The translations under genes and the position numbers were made by a program. A stretch of DNA of 64,000 bases, taken from assembly GCA_963743575.1 (NCBI GenBank), contig CAVUQC010000004.1, positions 1 to 64,000 on the forward strand. The letters are read 5' to 3'. This stretch comes from DASUPK01 sp963743575. GTDB lineage: Bacteria > Actinomycetota > Thermoleophilia > Solirubrobacterales > 70-9. A model generated the notes under the pieces. That model saw only the letters and a list, made by a program, of their open reading frames with translations, was not told the origin of the DNA and ran no database searches. Shown here piece by piece: positions 48,758-57,518 of this stretch (positions within the stretch are counted from its first letter, which is position 1; each line of letters starts with the position of its first letter).

Positions 48758-50140
48758 TCACGCCCTCCGGCACTTCCCCTTGGCCGCCTTGCACGGCCTC
48801 AGTCCGACTCTCCAGAGCTCCCTGCCGTGCCTCTTGTCTCTGGCGGTGAAGTAGAGGTCGCTGCCGACCGCGGTCAGCTCCTGCGGCTTGCTGCCGCCCT
48901 TGCCGTGGCGGATGTCCCTGACGATCCTCGTTCCGGCTCGTCTGCCGTTGCTCCGCCAGAGCTCCCGGCCGTGCTTCCTATCCGAAGCGGAGAAGTAGAC
49001 CGTGCCGTTGACGACGGTCAGGTACTCAGCGTTGGAGCGAGTGCTCCTGACGAGGGTCGTTCCCAGCGGGGTCCCGTCGCTTCGCCACAGCCCACCCCCG
49101 GCGCCGACGTAGAGGGTTTTCCCGCCGGCGGCCGCGATGTCGAGGACGCCGCCCGTGATCGGCCTGACGAGGGTGGTGGTCGCGTCGGTGCCATCGCTTC
49201 GCCATAGATCAAGGCCGGAGCTGAAATAGAGGGTGCCGTTGACTGCCGTGAGAACGGTGGGGAAGCCGCGGTGGGTGAAGTCCTGGACCACGGTCGTCCC
49301 CGCCGGTGTGCCATCGCTTCGCCACAGGCGTTGGCTGACGTTCGGTGCGTATGCCTCGATGGCGTCGAAATAGAGGGTGCCGTTGACGGCGGTCAGGTCG
49401 AAGAGGCTGCCGAAGCCCTGCATGACGGGCTCTGTCCCGGCATCGGTGCCGTCGCTCCGCCACAGCGCGGAATGTCTCCCGTCGTAGACCCCGAAGAGCA
49501 GGGTCCCACCGATGTGGATGAGGGGGGAGATGTGACCGGGCGGCCGCTTGACCATGGTCGTGCCCGAGTCGGTGCCGTCGCTTCGCCAGAGCTCGTAGCT
49601 GTAGGTGCTGGGGTGGTAGATCGAGAAGACGAGGATGCCGTTGAGCGCGGCGAAGCCGCCGGGGCTGGTGCTGTTGCTGCCGGGCTCGATGTCCTTGACC
49701 AACCCCGTTCCCCGCGCGGTGCCGTCGCTTCGCCAGAGCTCCCAGCCGTGGATGCCGTCGTCGGCGCCGAAATAGAGGATCCCGTTGACGGCGGTGAACC
49801 CGTAGGGCGAGCTCGAGGCGGCGCCCGCGTTGATGTCCTTCACCATCCTCGTTCCCCTCCTGGTGCCGTCGCTCCTCCAGAGCTCGGACCCATGGGTGCG
49901 ATCGCAGGCCTTGAAGTAGAGGATGCCGTTGACGTTGGTGAGCTGCCCGCCGCCGCGGCCGCAGTTATCCGAGGGTGGGCCCCCGAAGGCGCCGGAGCGG
50001 CCCGCGCTGATCTCCTTGACCAGCACGGGGCCGTTCGACGCGGCTTGGACGCCTGACGCGAACAGCAGCATCCCGCCGGCGAGAAGCAGAAGCACGAGCC
50101 ATGCGAATCGTGCCGGCTGATGGCGGATCGACAGTCTCAT
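48758..50140 (-). CDS. Secreted ELWxxDGT-repeat beta-propeller protein
   Basis: From the ATG at 50140 the protein has a signal peptide (RFAWLVLLLLAGGMLLFASG, cleavage after VQA) and then about nine repeats of roughly 45 residues. Each contains a NGILYF/NGTLYF strand, a HGxELWRSDGTxxGT turn and a MVKDI or VVQDF strand (for example THGSELWRSDGTRRGT). These ELWxxDGT repeats form a beta-propeller-like cell-surface or secreted protein found in many soil bacteria; binding partners are unknown. It is divergent from the DUF2182 gene; a perfect palindrome lies in the gap. The 460-aa length and last repeat (RHGRELWRVGLRP) suggest it is complete. A longer frame from 50269 lacks a better start. Confidence 0.88.
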   Translation of the reverse strand: MRLSIRHQPARFAWLVLLLLAGGMLLFASGVQAASNGPVLVKEISAGRSGAFGGPPSDNCGRGGGQLTNVNGILYFKACDRTHGSELWRSDGTRRGTRMVKDINAGAASSSPYGFTAVNGILYFGADDGIHGWELWRSDGTARGTGLVKDIEPGSNSTSPGGFAALNGILVFSIYHPSTYSYELWRSDGTDSGTTMVKRPPGHISPLIHIGGTLLFGVYDGRHSALWRSDGTDAGTEPVMQGFGSLFDLTAVNGTLYFDAIEAYAPNVSQRLWRSDGTPAGTTVVQDFTHRGFPTVLTAVNGTLYFSSGLDLWRSDGTDATTTLVRPITGGVLDIAAAGGKTLYVGAGGGLWRSDGTPLGTTLVRSTRSNAEYLTVVNGTVYFSASDRKHGRELWRSNGRRAGTRIVRDIRHGKGGSKPQELTAVGSDLYFTARDKRHGRELWRVGLRPCKAAKGKCRRA

Positions 50141-50212
50141 CCAGTGCCTCCTTGGCGCACTAACCACGCTAGCCGCGGAATCCCGCCTTCGGATCGGTAT
50201 CGCCGACTGATT

Positions 50213-50237
50213 CGTCTCAGTGGGGACCACTGAGACG
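50213..50237. promoter_or_regulatory. Perfect 11-bp inverted repeat between divergent genes
   Basis: CGTCTCAGTGG (50213-50223) and CCACTGAGACG (50227-50237) are perfect arms around GGA. It lies 73 bp upstream of the ELWxxDGT gene start and 85 bp upstream of the DUF2182 start. Between two divergent genes an operator or a hairpin in a 5-prime leader is more likely than a terminator. Confidence 0.6.
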
Positions 50238-50322
50238 ATGGAGGCCGCCTGCCCTCGCCGGGAAGACACCCGCGTAGGGCGAATCCGGTCAGCTCTGCCC
50301 CGTCGAGCTAGAGTCGAGGCTG

Positions 50323-51243
50323 ATGGAGTCGGCGACGCTCCGCCGTGTACCCCCTCTGCCGAGCGTGGTGCAGCTCGGCCTCATCTTCGGCCTGCTGCTT
50401 CTCGCCGCCATTGCCTGGGCGATGACAGGTGACCGGATGGCCGGTATGGACGCCGGACCCGGCACGGATCTCGGCGGTCTTGGCTTCTGGCTCACGGCTT
50501 GGGTGGTGATGATGGCCGCGATGATGTTCCCGTCGATCGCGCCGATGGTGGTCATGTACGCGCGCATCGAGGATGGAAAGCGACAGAGGGGCCAGCCGAC
50601 CCAGGCGGGCGCCACCGCGACCTTCGTCGGTGGCTACCTGCTCACCTGGGCGGCGGCGGGGCTCATCGCCTACGCGATCTTCGCGATCGGGCGTTCCCTC
50701 CACCTCGGCTTCCTGGCCTGGGACAGTGGCGGCCCCTACGTGGCCGGCGGGGTCATCCTCGCGGCTGCGATCTACCAGCTCACTCCCCTGAAGGATGTCT
50801 GTTTGCGGCACTGCCGGAACCCGATGACATTCGTGCTCATGCATTGGCGCCCCGGCCGGATCGGCGCGCTCCGGATGGGCGTGGAGCACGGGGGGTGGTG
50901 CGTCGGCTGCTGCTGGGGACTGATGGCGGCACTCTTCGCCCTCGGCGTGATGAGCATCGGCTGGATGGTCCTGATCGCCGCACTGATCGCGCTCGAGAAG
51001 CTGTTGCCCTGGAAGGCGGTCGCCAATCGCTCCGTGGCCATCCTCCTGGTCGTGCTCGGGCTCGCGGTGGCCTTCGTGCCCGACAAGGTGCCGGGACTCA
51101 CCCTGCCGGACTCACCCGCGGCGGCGCAGGCGATGGATTCGATGGGCATGCACGACTCTTCAAGCGGCGGATCGATGGGCGATCAGAAGATGCCATCCCA
51201 GGGCGGGATGAACGGGAACGAGAAGGGGATGCCCCCGCCCTAG
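50323..51243 (+). CDS. DUF2182 integral membrane protein, metal-related
   Basis: This 306-aa protein is a DUF2182 member with several membrane helices (VVQLGLIFGLLLLAAIAWAM, FWLTAWVVMMAAMMFPSIAP, FVGGYLLTWAAAGLIAYAIF). The Met-rich helix WVVMMAAMMFPSIAPMVVMY, the Cys pair in LKDVCLRHCRNPMTFVLMHW and CVGCCWGLMA, and a Met/His tail (MDSMGMHDSS) suggest handling of copper or a similar metal. It converges with DUF1326 at 51247, a frequent pair in actinobacteria and proteobacteria, so the two probably work together. The function of the pair is not established. Confidence 0.88.
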   Translation: MESATLRRVPPLPSVVQLGLIFGLLLLAAIAWAMTGDRMAGMDAGPGTDLGGLGFWLTAWVVMMAAMMFPSIAPMVVMYARIEDGKRQRGQPTQAGATATFVGGYLLTWAAAGLIAYAIFAIGRSLHLGFLAWDSGGPYVAGGVILAAAIYQLTPLKDVCLRHCRNPMTFVLMHWRPGRIGALRMGVEHGGWCVGCCWGLMAALFALGVMSIGWMVLIAALIALEKLLPWKAVANRSVAILLVVLGLAVAFVPDKVPGLTLPDSPAAAQAMDSMGMHDSSSGGSMGDQKMPSQGGMNGNEKGMPPP

Positions 51244-51246
51244 GGT

Positions 51247-51849
51247 TCAGGCGGCCCAGGCGAACTCGGACGCCGAGATCCCGCTCTTCCCCTCGTACTC
51301 GATGCCGAAGGCGCTGATCTCCGAGCGCTTCGCTTCAGCGGCGTTGAACTCCGACCCGGCAGGATGGAACATGCCGACGAGCCGCACCGGCTCTCCGGTC
51401 TCGACGCCGAAGGGAACGATGTCCTCGACCTCGAAGTCGATCGCGTCGCCGATCTTGACGCTGTGGCTCAGTCCCTGCTCGACAACCTCGAATGACGCCC
51501 GCTCGGCGCCGAGGACCTCGCCAACGAGGGGGCTGATCGCCTCCATCGGGCCGCCCTTCTGTCCCCCGAAGACGGCGGCGAGCTTCTCCATCTGCTCGTC
51601 GCTCGCCTGGTCGTCGATGAACATGCCCAGGCGCCAGTTGCCCTCGGTCATGACCTTCGGAGTGTCCGCGATCGCCGCGACGCTGAGGCCGCTGACGTCC
51701 GTGCCCTCGATCTCACCGTCCTTGATGTTGAAGACGAGGGTGACTCGGCAGTAGTCGTAGGTCGCCCCGTGGTCGAACGACATGTTGCACGGGCACATCA
51801 GGTCGCATGAACAAGTCTCGAAGTAGCTCCCCTTGAGGCTCCAGGACAC
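51247..51849 (-). CDS. DUF1326 protein
   Basis: The 200-aa product starts MSWSLKGSYFETCSCDLMCP, with the family-defining CSCDLMCPCN cluster of four Cys, and continues FDHGATYDYCRVTLVFNIKD, GNWRLGMFIDDQASDEQM and PVRLVGMFHPAGSEF. DUF1326 proteins are cytosolic, often encoded next to DUF2182 membrane proteins, as here with stops 3 bp apart. The Cys cluster could bind copper or zinc. A metal-delivery or sensing role is inferred. Confidence 0.9.
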   Translation of the reverse strand: MSWSLKGSYFETCSCDLMCPCNMSFDHGATYDYCRVTLVFNIKDGEIEGTDVSGLSVAAIADTPKVMTEGNWRLGMFIDDQASDEQMEKLAAVFGGQKGGPMEAISPLVGEVLGAERASFEVVEQGLSHSVKIGDAIDFEVEDIVPFGVETGEPVRLVGMFHPAGSEFNAAEAKRSEISAFGIEYEGKSGISASEFAWAA

Positions 51850-51931
51850 GGCGGTCTCCTTCCGCGCGGTTGGCTAGTCCGATTCTCCCTCGTGGATCCA
51901 ACCGCGTCAAGCCTCCCCGCCGGAGACGCGG

Positions 51932-53023
51932 CTAGGTCACCTCGGGCGCCGGCAACGGCCCGCCCGCCTCCTCTTCGGCAGCCGTCACCTCGCGGCGGTA
52001 CTCCCGGTACTCGTGGACGCTGATCTGGATCGAGGCCGCCACGGGAATGGCGAGGATCGCGCCGAGGATGCCGAAGAGGGTGCTGCCGAAGAGGACGGCC
52101 ACGAGGACGATGAACGCCTCGACCTTGGTCGCGCGCTTCTGGATCTGCGGCTGGATCAGGTAGTTCTCGACCTGCTGGTAGACGATCGCGAAAACGACCC
52201 AGATGATCAGGGTGACCGGGAAGTCGACGAAGGCGGTGACGATGGCCACGAAGACCGCGCCGATCGTTGCCCCGATCACCGGGATCAGGTCGGCGACGAA
52301 GATGACCACAGCGAGCGGCCCGGCGAACGGCACCCCGAGGATGGTCAGCATGATGAACGCCGAGAGGCCCGCGATCGTCGCCTGCAGCAGCGCGCCGCCG
52401 ACGTAGTTGCCGACGGCGTTGGCGATTCTCCGCAGGGTTCGCTCGATCCGCTCGGAATGCTCGGGTCTCTGCATTCGGATGAAGTTCTCGACCCATCTCG
52501 GGCCTGCGGCGACCATGAAGATGCTCAGCACCAGAATCGTGAGCCCGGCGAAGATCGAGCTGACCAGGCCGAAGCCGATGTCGCGCAGGACGTTCGCCGC
52601 GTCTCCGGCCTTGCTGGGCAGCTTGTTCGCCTCGTCCGACAGCTTTTGCGTGATGTCGTACTTGTTGTTGAGGTCGTTGAGGGTCTGGTTCTTGTGGACG
52701 TAGTCCTCGATGTCGTGGACGTAGTGGGGTGCGTTGGTGGCGACGTCTGAGACCTGGTTGACGATCGGCGGGATCAGGACCGCCCCGAGCCCGATCGGGA
52801 TCAGCAGCAGGCCGAAGTAGACGAGGGCGATCGCGATCCCTCTCTTCATGTAGCGCTGGAAGAAGTTGACCGGGCCGGCGAGGGCGACGGCCAGGAACGC
52901 AGCGACGATCAGCCAGCTGATCGGCTGGCGCAGCAGGTAGATGACGTAGAGGATGAGGATGACCCCCACCACCACGAGCACGTTGCGCGCGATCGCGCGC
53001 GCGGGTGAGTCGATTTTGGGCAT
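51932..53023 (-). CDS. AI-2E family transporter (PerM-like)
   Basis: This 363-aa membrane protein has the AI-2E/PerM pattern: an N-terminal pair of helices (VLVVVGVILILYVIYLLRQP, WLIVAAFLAVALAGPVNFF), a long charged soluble insert (QKLSDEANKLPSKAGDAANV) and the conserved C-terminal block (VGGALLQATIAGLSAFIML, FVADLIPVIGATIGAVFVAI, TLIIWVVFAIVYQQVENYLI, RATKVEAFIVLVAVLFGSTL). PerM-like proteins export various solutes; quorum-signal export is known only for some. It is a single gene, divergent from a GNAT acetyltransferase. The substrate is unknown. Confidence 0.93.
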   Translation of the reverse strand: MPKIDSPARAIARNVLVVVGVILILYVIYLLRQPISWLIVAAFLAVALAGPVNFFQRYMKRGIAIALVYFGLLLIPIGLGAVLIPPIVNQVSDVATNAPHYVHDIEDYVHKNQTLNDLNNKYDITQKLSDEANKLPSKAGDAANVLRDIGFGLVSSIFAGLTILVLSIFMVAAGPRWVENFIRMQRPEHSERIERTLRRIANAVGNYVGGALLQATIAGLSAFIMLTILGVPFAGPLAVVIFVADLIPVIGATIGAVFVAIVTAFVDFPVTLIIWVVFAIVYQQVENYLIQPQIQKRATKVEAFIVLVAVLFGSTLFGILGAILAIPVAASIQISVHEYREYRREVTAAEEEAGGPLPAPEVT

Positions 53024-53096
53024 ACCGACCCTCTCTATTCGTGGTCGGCGCCCCCCTTCCTACGCACGAAATGGCGACAGCCTAGTATCGCCCCGC

Positions 53097-53585
53097 ATGC
53101 CTGACGAGTCCGCAGCCGAAGGTCCGCGCAAGCTCGCCGAGGGGATCGAGGTTCGGTCCGCTCGCGAGGACGAGATCGACGATCTGATGCCCCTGATGCG
53201 GGCCTATTGCGAGTTCTACGAGTCCTCGCCGCCCGACCAGGGCGTCGTCGAGATGCTGCGGACGCTGATCACCGATCCGTCGCAGGGAGCGGTCTTCATC
53301 GCCCGCAAGAACGGCGCGGCGGTTGGGGTCGCGAACCTCGACTGGAAGTGGTCGAGCCTGAAGGGCGCCCGGCTCGGCTACCTCGAGGATCTCTACGTGC
53401 ACCCCGATGCGCGAGGCGACGGGATCGCGGACGCGCTGATCGAGATCTGCGCGAACCGCTGCCGGGAGCTCGGCATGCCGGCGATGGAGTGGCTCACCGC
53501 GCCCGACAACCATCGGGCCCAGAAGGTCTACAACCGCACCCCCGCGGAGTCCGACACCTACCTCGAGTACGACCTCGAGCTGTGA
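53097..53585 (+). CDS. GNAT-family N-acetyltransferase
   Basis: This 162-aa protein has the GNAT fold. Motifs are EVRSAREDEIDDLMPLMRAY, IARKNGAAVGVANLDWKW, YLEDLYVHPDARGDGIADAL (acetyl-CoA binding R/QxxGxG/A as ARGDGIA) and GMPAMEWLTAPDNHRAQKVY. It acetylates an unknown amine. The ATG at 53097 gives a short lead of 15 residues; longer starts in the same frame overlap the divergent transporter promoter. The stop overlaps the following hydrolase gene by GTGA at 53582, so the two are coupled. Confidence 0.9.
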   Translation: MPDESAAEGPRKLAEGIEVRSAREDEIDDLMPLMRAYCEFYESSPPDQGVVEMLRTLITDPSQGAVFIARKNGAAVGVANLDWKWSSLKGARLGYLEDLYVHPDARGDGIADALIEICANRCRELGMPAMEWLTAPDNHRAQKVYNRTPAESDTYLEYDLEL

Positions 53586-54400
53586 GCACAACGCGCCGCT
53601 CGGACCGGCGCTCGGGGCCACTGAACTACGTGCGAGCGGGTGAGGGCCCGCCACTGCTGTTGCTCCACTCGCTGGGCGGGTCGCTGATCCAGTGGTCCCC
53701 CGTCATGGACCTGCTCGCCGCCGAGCACGAGGTGGTCGCGGTCGACATGCCGGGATTCGGCGAGTCGCCCGAGCTGCCGACCGGGGTGGAGCCGCGCGCC
53801 GCGAATCTGGCGACGGCATCGCTCGACTTCTTTCGCTCGCTCGGCATCGACGGCAAGCCGGCGGTCGCTGGGATCTCGCTGGGCGGCTGGACCGCAGTCG
53901 AGTGCGCCCGGCAGGGCGGCGCGAGCGCCGTGGTCGCGCTCTGCCCGGCAGGGTTCTGGAGGCGCTCCCTGGAATCCTCGAACCCGAGAGTGAGGCGGGC
54001 GCGACGCGGCGGCCGCGCCATCAGGGGCCTGCTTCGACCGATCCTCTCGACGGTGGGCGGCCGCCGCCGCGCTCTCGGCCGCGTCATCTACCACCCCGAG
54101 CGCCTCAGCCCGGGCGAGGCGGAAGCGATCGTCAGGGCATACGTGACCGCGCCTGCCTACGACGAGGCGAGCACGCTGATGCGCGCGGGCCGGGTCGAGG
54201 ATCTCAAGGGGATCAAGACGCCGATCACACTCGCCTGGGCAGAGCACGACACCCTGGTCCGCAATCGCCCTCTTCCGGACAAGGTCCTGCCGAAACGGGT
54301 ACAGCAGGTCGAGCTCCCCGGGTGCGGTCATGTCCCGACCTGGGATGACCCTGAGCTGGTGGCCCGCGTGATCCTCGCGGGCGTGCGGCGAACGCGATAG
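53582..54400 (+). CDS. Alpha/beta hydrolase
   Basis: The 272-aa enzyme has a complete alpha/beta-hydrolase triad: LLLLHSLGGSLIQWSPVMDL (oxyanion), VAVDMPGFGESPELP, the nucleophile in AVAGISLGGWTAVECAR, the acid in ITLAWAEHDTLVRNR and the His in VELPGCGHVPTWDDPEL. The short cap at about 140-200 (GGRAIRGLLRPILSTVGG) is basic. The GTG start overlaps the GNAT stop by four bases. Substrate unknown; esters or acyl compounds are likely. It precedes an acyl-CoA carboxylase gene by 36 bp and may share its transcript. Confidence 0.9.
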   Translation: MSTTRRSDRRSGPLNYVRAGEGPPLLLLHSLGGSLIQWSPVMDLLAAEHEVVAVDMPGFGESPELPTGVEPRAANLATASLDFFRSLGIDGKPAVAGISLGGWTAVECARQGGASAVVALCPAGFWRRSLESSNPRVRRARRGGRAIRGLLRPILSTVGGRRRALGRVIYHPERLSPGEAEAIVRAYVTAPAYDEASTLMRAGRVEDLKGIKTPITLAWAEHDTLVRNRPLPDKVLPKRVQQVELPGCGHVPTWDDPELVARVILAGVRRTR

Positions 54401-54436
54401 TTGCGGAACGCGGACGGGCGAGATACTCCACCGGCG

Positions 54437-56014
54437 ATGGCGCGAGAAAACGACACGGAGCGGGACGACCTGGCCGAGCTGAACCGCAGGCGTGAGCTCA
54501 CCGAGGACGCGGCCCGATCCGAGGCCGTCGCCAAACGGCACGAGCGAGGAGGGCGGACGGCTCGCGAGAACGTCTCCGATCTGATCGACGAGGGCACCTG
54601 GGTCGAGTACGGGCGCTACGCGACGGCCCAGCAGCGGCAGCGCCGCAGCAAGGGCGACCTGATCGCCAACACCCCCGCCGACGGCCTGCTCGCCGGGACC
54701 GCGACGGTCGACGGGACTCCCACCGCCGTGCTCGCCTACGACTACACGGTCCTCGCCGGGACCCAGGGCACGGTCGGGCACTTCAAGAAGGACCGGATGT
54801 TCGAGCTGATCGAGCGGATGCGGCTGCCGGTCGTCTTCTTCGCCGAGGGCGGCGGCGGCCGTCCCGGCGACACCGACCACCCCGTGGTCAGCGCGCTCCA
54901 GGTCCGGGCCTTCGCGCTCTGGGCGAAGCTCTCCGGGCAGGTTCCCAGGATCTCGATCGTCGCCGGCAACTGCTTCGCCGGGAACGCGGTGATCGCCGGG
55001 TGCTCGGACCTGATCGTCGCGACCGAGAATTCCTCGCTCGGGATGGCCGGGCCGGCGATGATCGCCGGCGGCGGACTCGGCGACTTCCAGGCCGACGAGG
55101 TGGGCCCGGTGGAGGTGCAGGCTCCCAACGGCGTTCTCGACCTGGTCGTCGAGGACGAGGAGGCGGCCGTCGCGGCGACGAAGCAGCTGCTCGGCTACTT
55201 CCGCGGACCCGTCGAGGAATGGTCGGCCCCCGATCAGGCGACGCTCCGCGACGCCGTGCCCGAGAGCTCCCGCCGGGCCTACGACGTGATGCCGATCGTC
55301 GACACGATCGCCGATGAGGGCTCAGTGACCGTCCTGCGCGAGAGCTTCGCGCCGGAGATGGCCACGGCGCTTGCCCGGATCGAGGGGCGGCCGGTCGGGA
55401 TCATCGCCAACAACTGCAAGCACCAGGCCGGCGTCGTCACCGGCGAGGCCGCGGACAAGGCGTCCCACTTCATGCAGCTCTGCGATGCGTTCGGCGTTCC
55501 GGTCGTCTCGCTGATCGACACCCCTGGCTACATGGTCGGCCCGGAGGCCGAGCGGGACGCGCTCGTACGGCACTGCTGCCGGATGCTGATCGCCGGAGCT
55601 GCGCTGACGGTCCCCACCATCGCCATCGTCCTGCGGCGGGGCTACGGCCTGGGTGCCCAGGCGATGGCGTTCGGCAGCCTGCACGAGCCGCTCCTGACCG
55701 CGGCCTGGCCCGACGCGACCCTGGGCCCGATGGGTCTGGAGGGCGCGGTGCGCCTCGCCATGCGCCGGGAACTCGAGGCGATCGAGGACGACGGGGAGCG
55801 CGAGCAGCGGGTCCGCGAGCTCACCGCGCAGATGTACGAGCACGCCCAGGCGCTCAACGCCGCACAGATCTTCGAGATCGACGACGTGATCGATCCGGCG
55901 GACACCCGGGCGGTCATCGCGCGGACCCTCACAGCGGCAGGCACTCCCGGAGCCGAGCGGCCGCACCGTCGACCCCTGGTAGGCGTCCCTGGTAGGGGTC
56001 TGACCCCTCAATGA
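54437..56014 (+). CDS. Acyl-CoA carboxylase, carboxyltransferase (beta) subunit
   Basis: This 525-aa carboxyltransferase moves a carboxyl group from biotin to an acyl-CoA such as propionyl-CoA. It has both halves of the family: an N-terminal part with GTWVEYGRYATAQQ, GTQGTVGHFKKDRMFEL and GGGGRPGDTD, and a C-terminal part with IDTPGYMVGPEAERDALVRH, AMAFGSLHEPLLTAAWPDAT and GPMGLEGAVRLAMR. No biotin carboxylase subunit is encoded next to it. The neighbour at 56046 encodes methylmalonate-semialdehyde dehydrogenase, whose propionyl-CoA or acetyl-CoA product could be a substrate. Start at MARENDTERDD. The last residues (VGVPGRGLTPQ) run into a palindromic GGGGTCTGACCCC repeat, so the true end may have been altered. 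Confidence 0.92.
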   Translation: MARENDTERDDLAELNRRRELTEDAARSEAVAKRHERGGRTARENVSDLIDEGTWVEYGRYATAQQRQRRSKGDLIANTPADGLLAGTATVDGTPTAVLAYDYTVLAGTQGTVGHFKKDRMFELIERMRLPVVFFAEGGGGRPGDTDHPVVSALQVRAFALWAKLSGQVPRISIVAGNCFAGNAVIAGCSDLIVATENSSLGMAGPAMIAGGGLGDFQADEVGPVEVQAPNGVLDLVVEDEEAAVAATKQLLGYFRGPVEEWSAPDQATLRDAVPESSRRAYDVMPIVDTIADEGSVTVLRESFAPEMATALARIEGRPVGIIANNCKHQAGVVTGEAADKASHFMQLCDAFGVPVVSLIDTPGYMVGPEAERDALVRHCCRMLIAGAALTVPTIAIVLRRGYGLGAQAMAFGSLHEPLLTAAWPDATLGPMGLEGAVRLAMRRELEAIEDDGEREQRVRELTAQMYEHAQALNAAQIFEIDDVIDPADTRAVIARTLTAAGTPGAERPHRRPLVGVPGRGLTPQ

Positions 56015-56040
56015 AGGCTCAATTAAGGGGTCTGACCCCT
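55994..56040. repeat. Pair of palindromic AGGGGTCTGACCCCT repeats
   Basis: AGGGGTCTGACCCCT occurs at 55994-56008 and 56026-56040 in the same orientation with 17 bp of AT-rich spacer (GAAGGCTCAATTA). Each is a near-perfect palindrome. They fill the gap between the convergent carboxylase and dehydrogenase stops. The form is that of a REP-like extragenic repeat. The first copy overlaps the last codons of the carboxylase gene. Confidence 0.75.
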
Positions 56041-56045
56041 TGGTG

Positions 56046-57509
56046 CTACCAGCGGGAGGTCACTACCTTCTTCCGCGTGTAGAAGTCGACCGCGTCGGAG
56101 CCGTTGGCGTGCAGGTCTCCGTCGATCGAGTCCTTCCACCCGGAGAAGGGGAACCAGGCAACCGGCGCCGGCACGCCGATGTTGACGCCGAGCATGCCCG
56201 CCTCGATGCCCCACCGGTATGCCCGGGCGGTGGCCCCGGAGGTCGTGAAGATCGAGCCGGCGTTCCCGTAGCGCGAGCCGTTGGCGAACTCGATTGCGGC
56301 GTCCAGGTCCGGGACACCGACCAGCGCCAGGACGGGGCCGAAGATCTCCTCGCGGGCCAGCTCGGATTCGCGGTCGGCGACCTCGACGAGGGTCGGCCCG
56401 AGCATCGCACCGGCCTCACCGCCACCGATCCGCCCGTCGAGCAGGACGTCCGAGCCGTCAGCCTCGGCTGCGACGACGGCCGCCTCGGCGCGCTCGCGTG
56501 CCTCGGGCGTGACCATCGGGCAGACGTCGGTGTCGGGGTCGGCTCCGGCGCCGGTGGTCAGCTCCTCCGCGGCGTGCCGCAGGGCCGCCCGCACCTCGGC
56601 CTGGCGGCTCTCGTCGCCGGCGATCACGCATACCGATCCGGCCAGGCAACGCTGCCCGGCGGCGCCGAACGCGGACGCCATGATCGCGGGGACGGAGGTG
56701 GTGAGGTCGGCGTCGGCCGCGACGATCATCGAGTTCTTGGCGCCGCCGAGAGCCTGCACGCGCTTGCCGGTCTCGGCGGAGCGCGTCGCGATCAGCCGGG
56801 CCGTGCTCGCCTGGCCGACGAAGGAAACGGCGTCAACGCCCTCGTGATCGAGGATCGACTCGACCGCCTCACGGCCGCCGTGCACGAGGTTGACGACTCC
56901 CGCCGGGAAGATCTCCTCCTCGGCGATCAGCTCGCAGATCCGCTGGGATGGCCGAGGGTCGCGCTCGGAGGGCTTCAGGATGAAGGCGTTCCCGCAGGCG
57001 ACCGCGTAGGGCAGGAACCAGAGCGGGATCATCGCCGGGAAGTTGAAGGGCGTGATCGCTGCGACCACGCCGACGGGCTGGCGGACCAGCTCCACGTCTA
57101 CCCCGGAGGCCACCCCCTCGAGGGTCTCGCCCTTGAGCAGGTGAGGAATGGCGGCGGCCGACTCGACGGACTCGATGCCGCGGCCGACCTCGCCGTTGGC
57201 GTCGGCCAGCGTCTTACCCATGTCGGCGGTGACCAGGGCCGCGAGCTCGTCGCGGTTGCGGACCAGGGCGTCGCGCAGCGCCAGCACGTGTCGGGCCCTC
57301 TCCTGAGGCGGGACCTCGCGCCAGGCGGGCTGCGCGCGCCGAGCCGCGACCACGGCCGCGTCGACGTCGGCAGAACCCGAGAGCGGCACCCGCGCGGCCA
57401 GCTCGCCGGTCGCCGGATCGCGATCCTCGAGTGTCGAGTCCGCAGTGGTGTCGGCGAACGAGCCGCCGACGAAGTTCTGGAGCGTCCGTGCCTCGGCCGC
57501 GGTGGCCAT
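56046..57509 (-). CDS. mmsA: Methylmalonate-semialdehyde dehydrogenase (CoA-acylating)
   Basis: MmsA converts methylmalonate semialdehyde (valine, thymine and inositol breakdown) to propionyl-CoA with NAD and CoA. The 487-aa protein matches ALDH class MmsA: PVGVVAAITPFNFPAMIPLW, FILKPSERDPRPSQRICELI, VSFVGQASTARLIATRSAET, LGGAKNSMIVAADADL and the catalytic Cys in FGAAGQRCLAGSVCV. EIFGPVLALVGVPDLDAAI and the C-terminal VAWFPFSGWKDSIDGDLHAN complete the fold. The start MATAAEARTLQNFVGGSFAD is standard. It is transcribed towards the carboxylase gene, after the repeat pair. Confidence 0.93.
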   Translation of the reverse strand: MATAAEARTLQNFVGGSFADTTADSTLEDRDPATGELAARVPLSGSADVDAAVVAARRAQPAWREVPPQERARHVLALRDALVRNRDELAALVTADMGKTLADANGEVGRGIESVESAAAIPHLLKGETLEGVASGVDVELVRQPVGVVAAITPFNFPAMIPLWFLPYAVACGNAFILKPSERDPRPSQRICELIAEEEIFPAGVVNLVHGGREAVESILDHEGVDAVSFVGQASTARLIATRSAETGKRVQALGGAKNSMIVAADADLTTSVPAIMASAFGAAGQRCLAGSVCVIAGDESRQAEVRAALRHAAEELTTGAGADPDTDVCPMVTPEARERAEAAVVAAEADGSDVLLDGRIGGGEAGAMLGPTLVEVADRESELAREEIFGPVLALVGVPDLDAAIEFANGSRYGNAGSIFTTSGATARAYRWGIEAGMLGVNIGVPAPVAWFPFSGWKDSIDGDLHANGSDAVDFYTRKKVVTSRW

Positions 57510-57518
57510 GGGGGCAGC

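Noticed and set aside
48758..50140. Regular repeats as CRISPR or minisatellite
   Set aside because: The periodicity is that of ELWxxDGT protein repeats; unit DNA sequences diverge while the amino-acid motif is kept.
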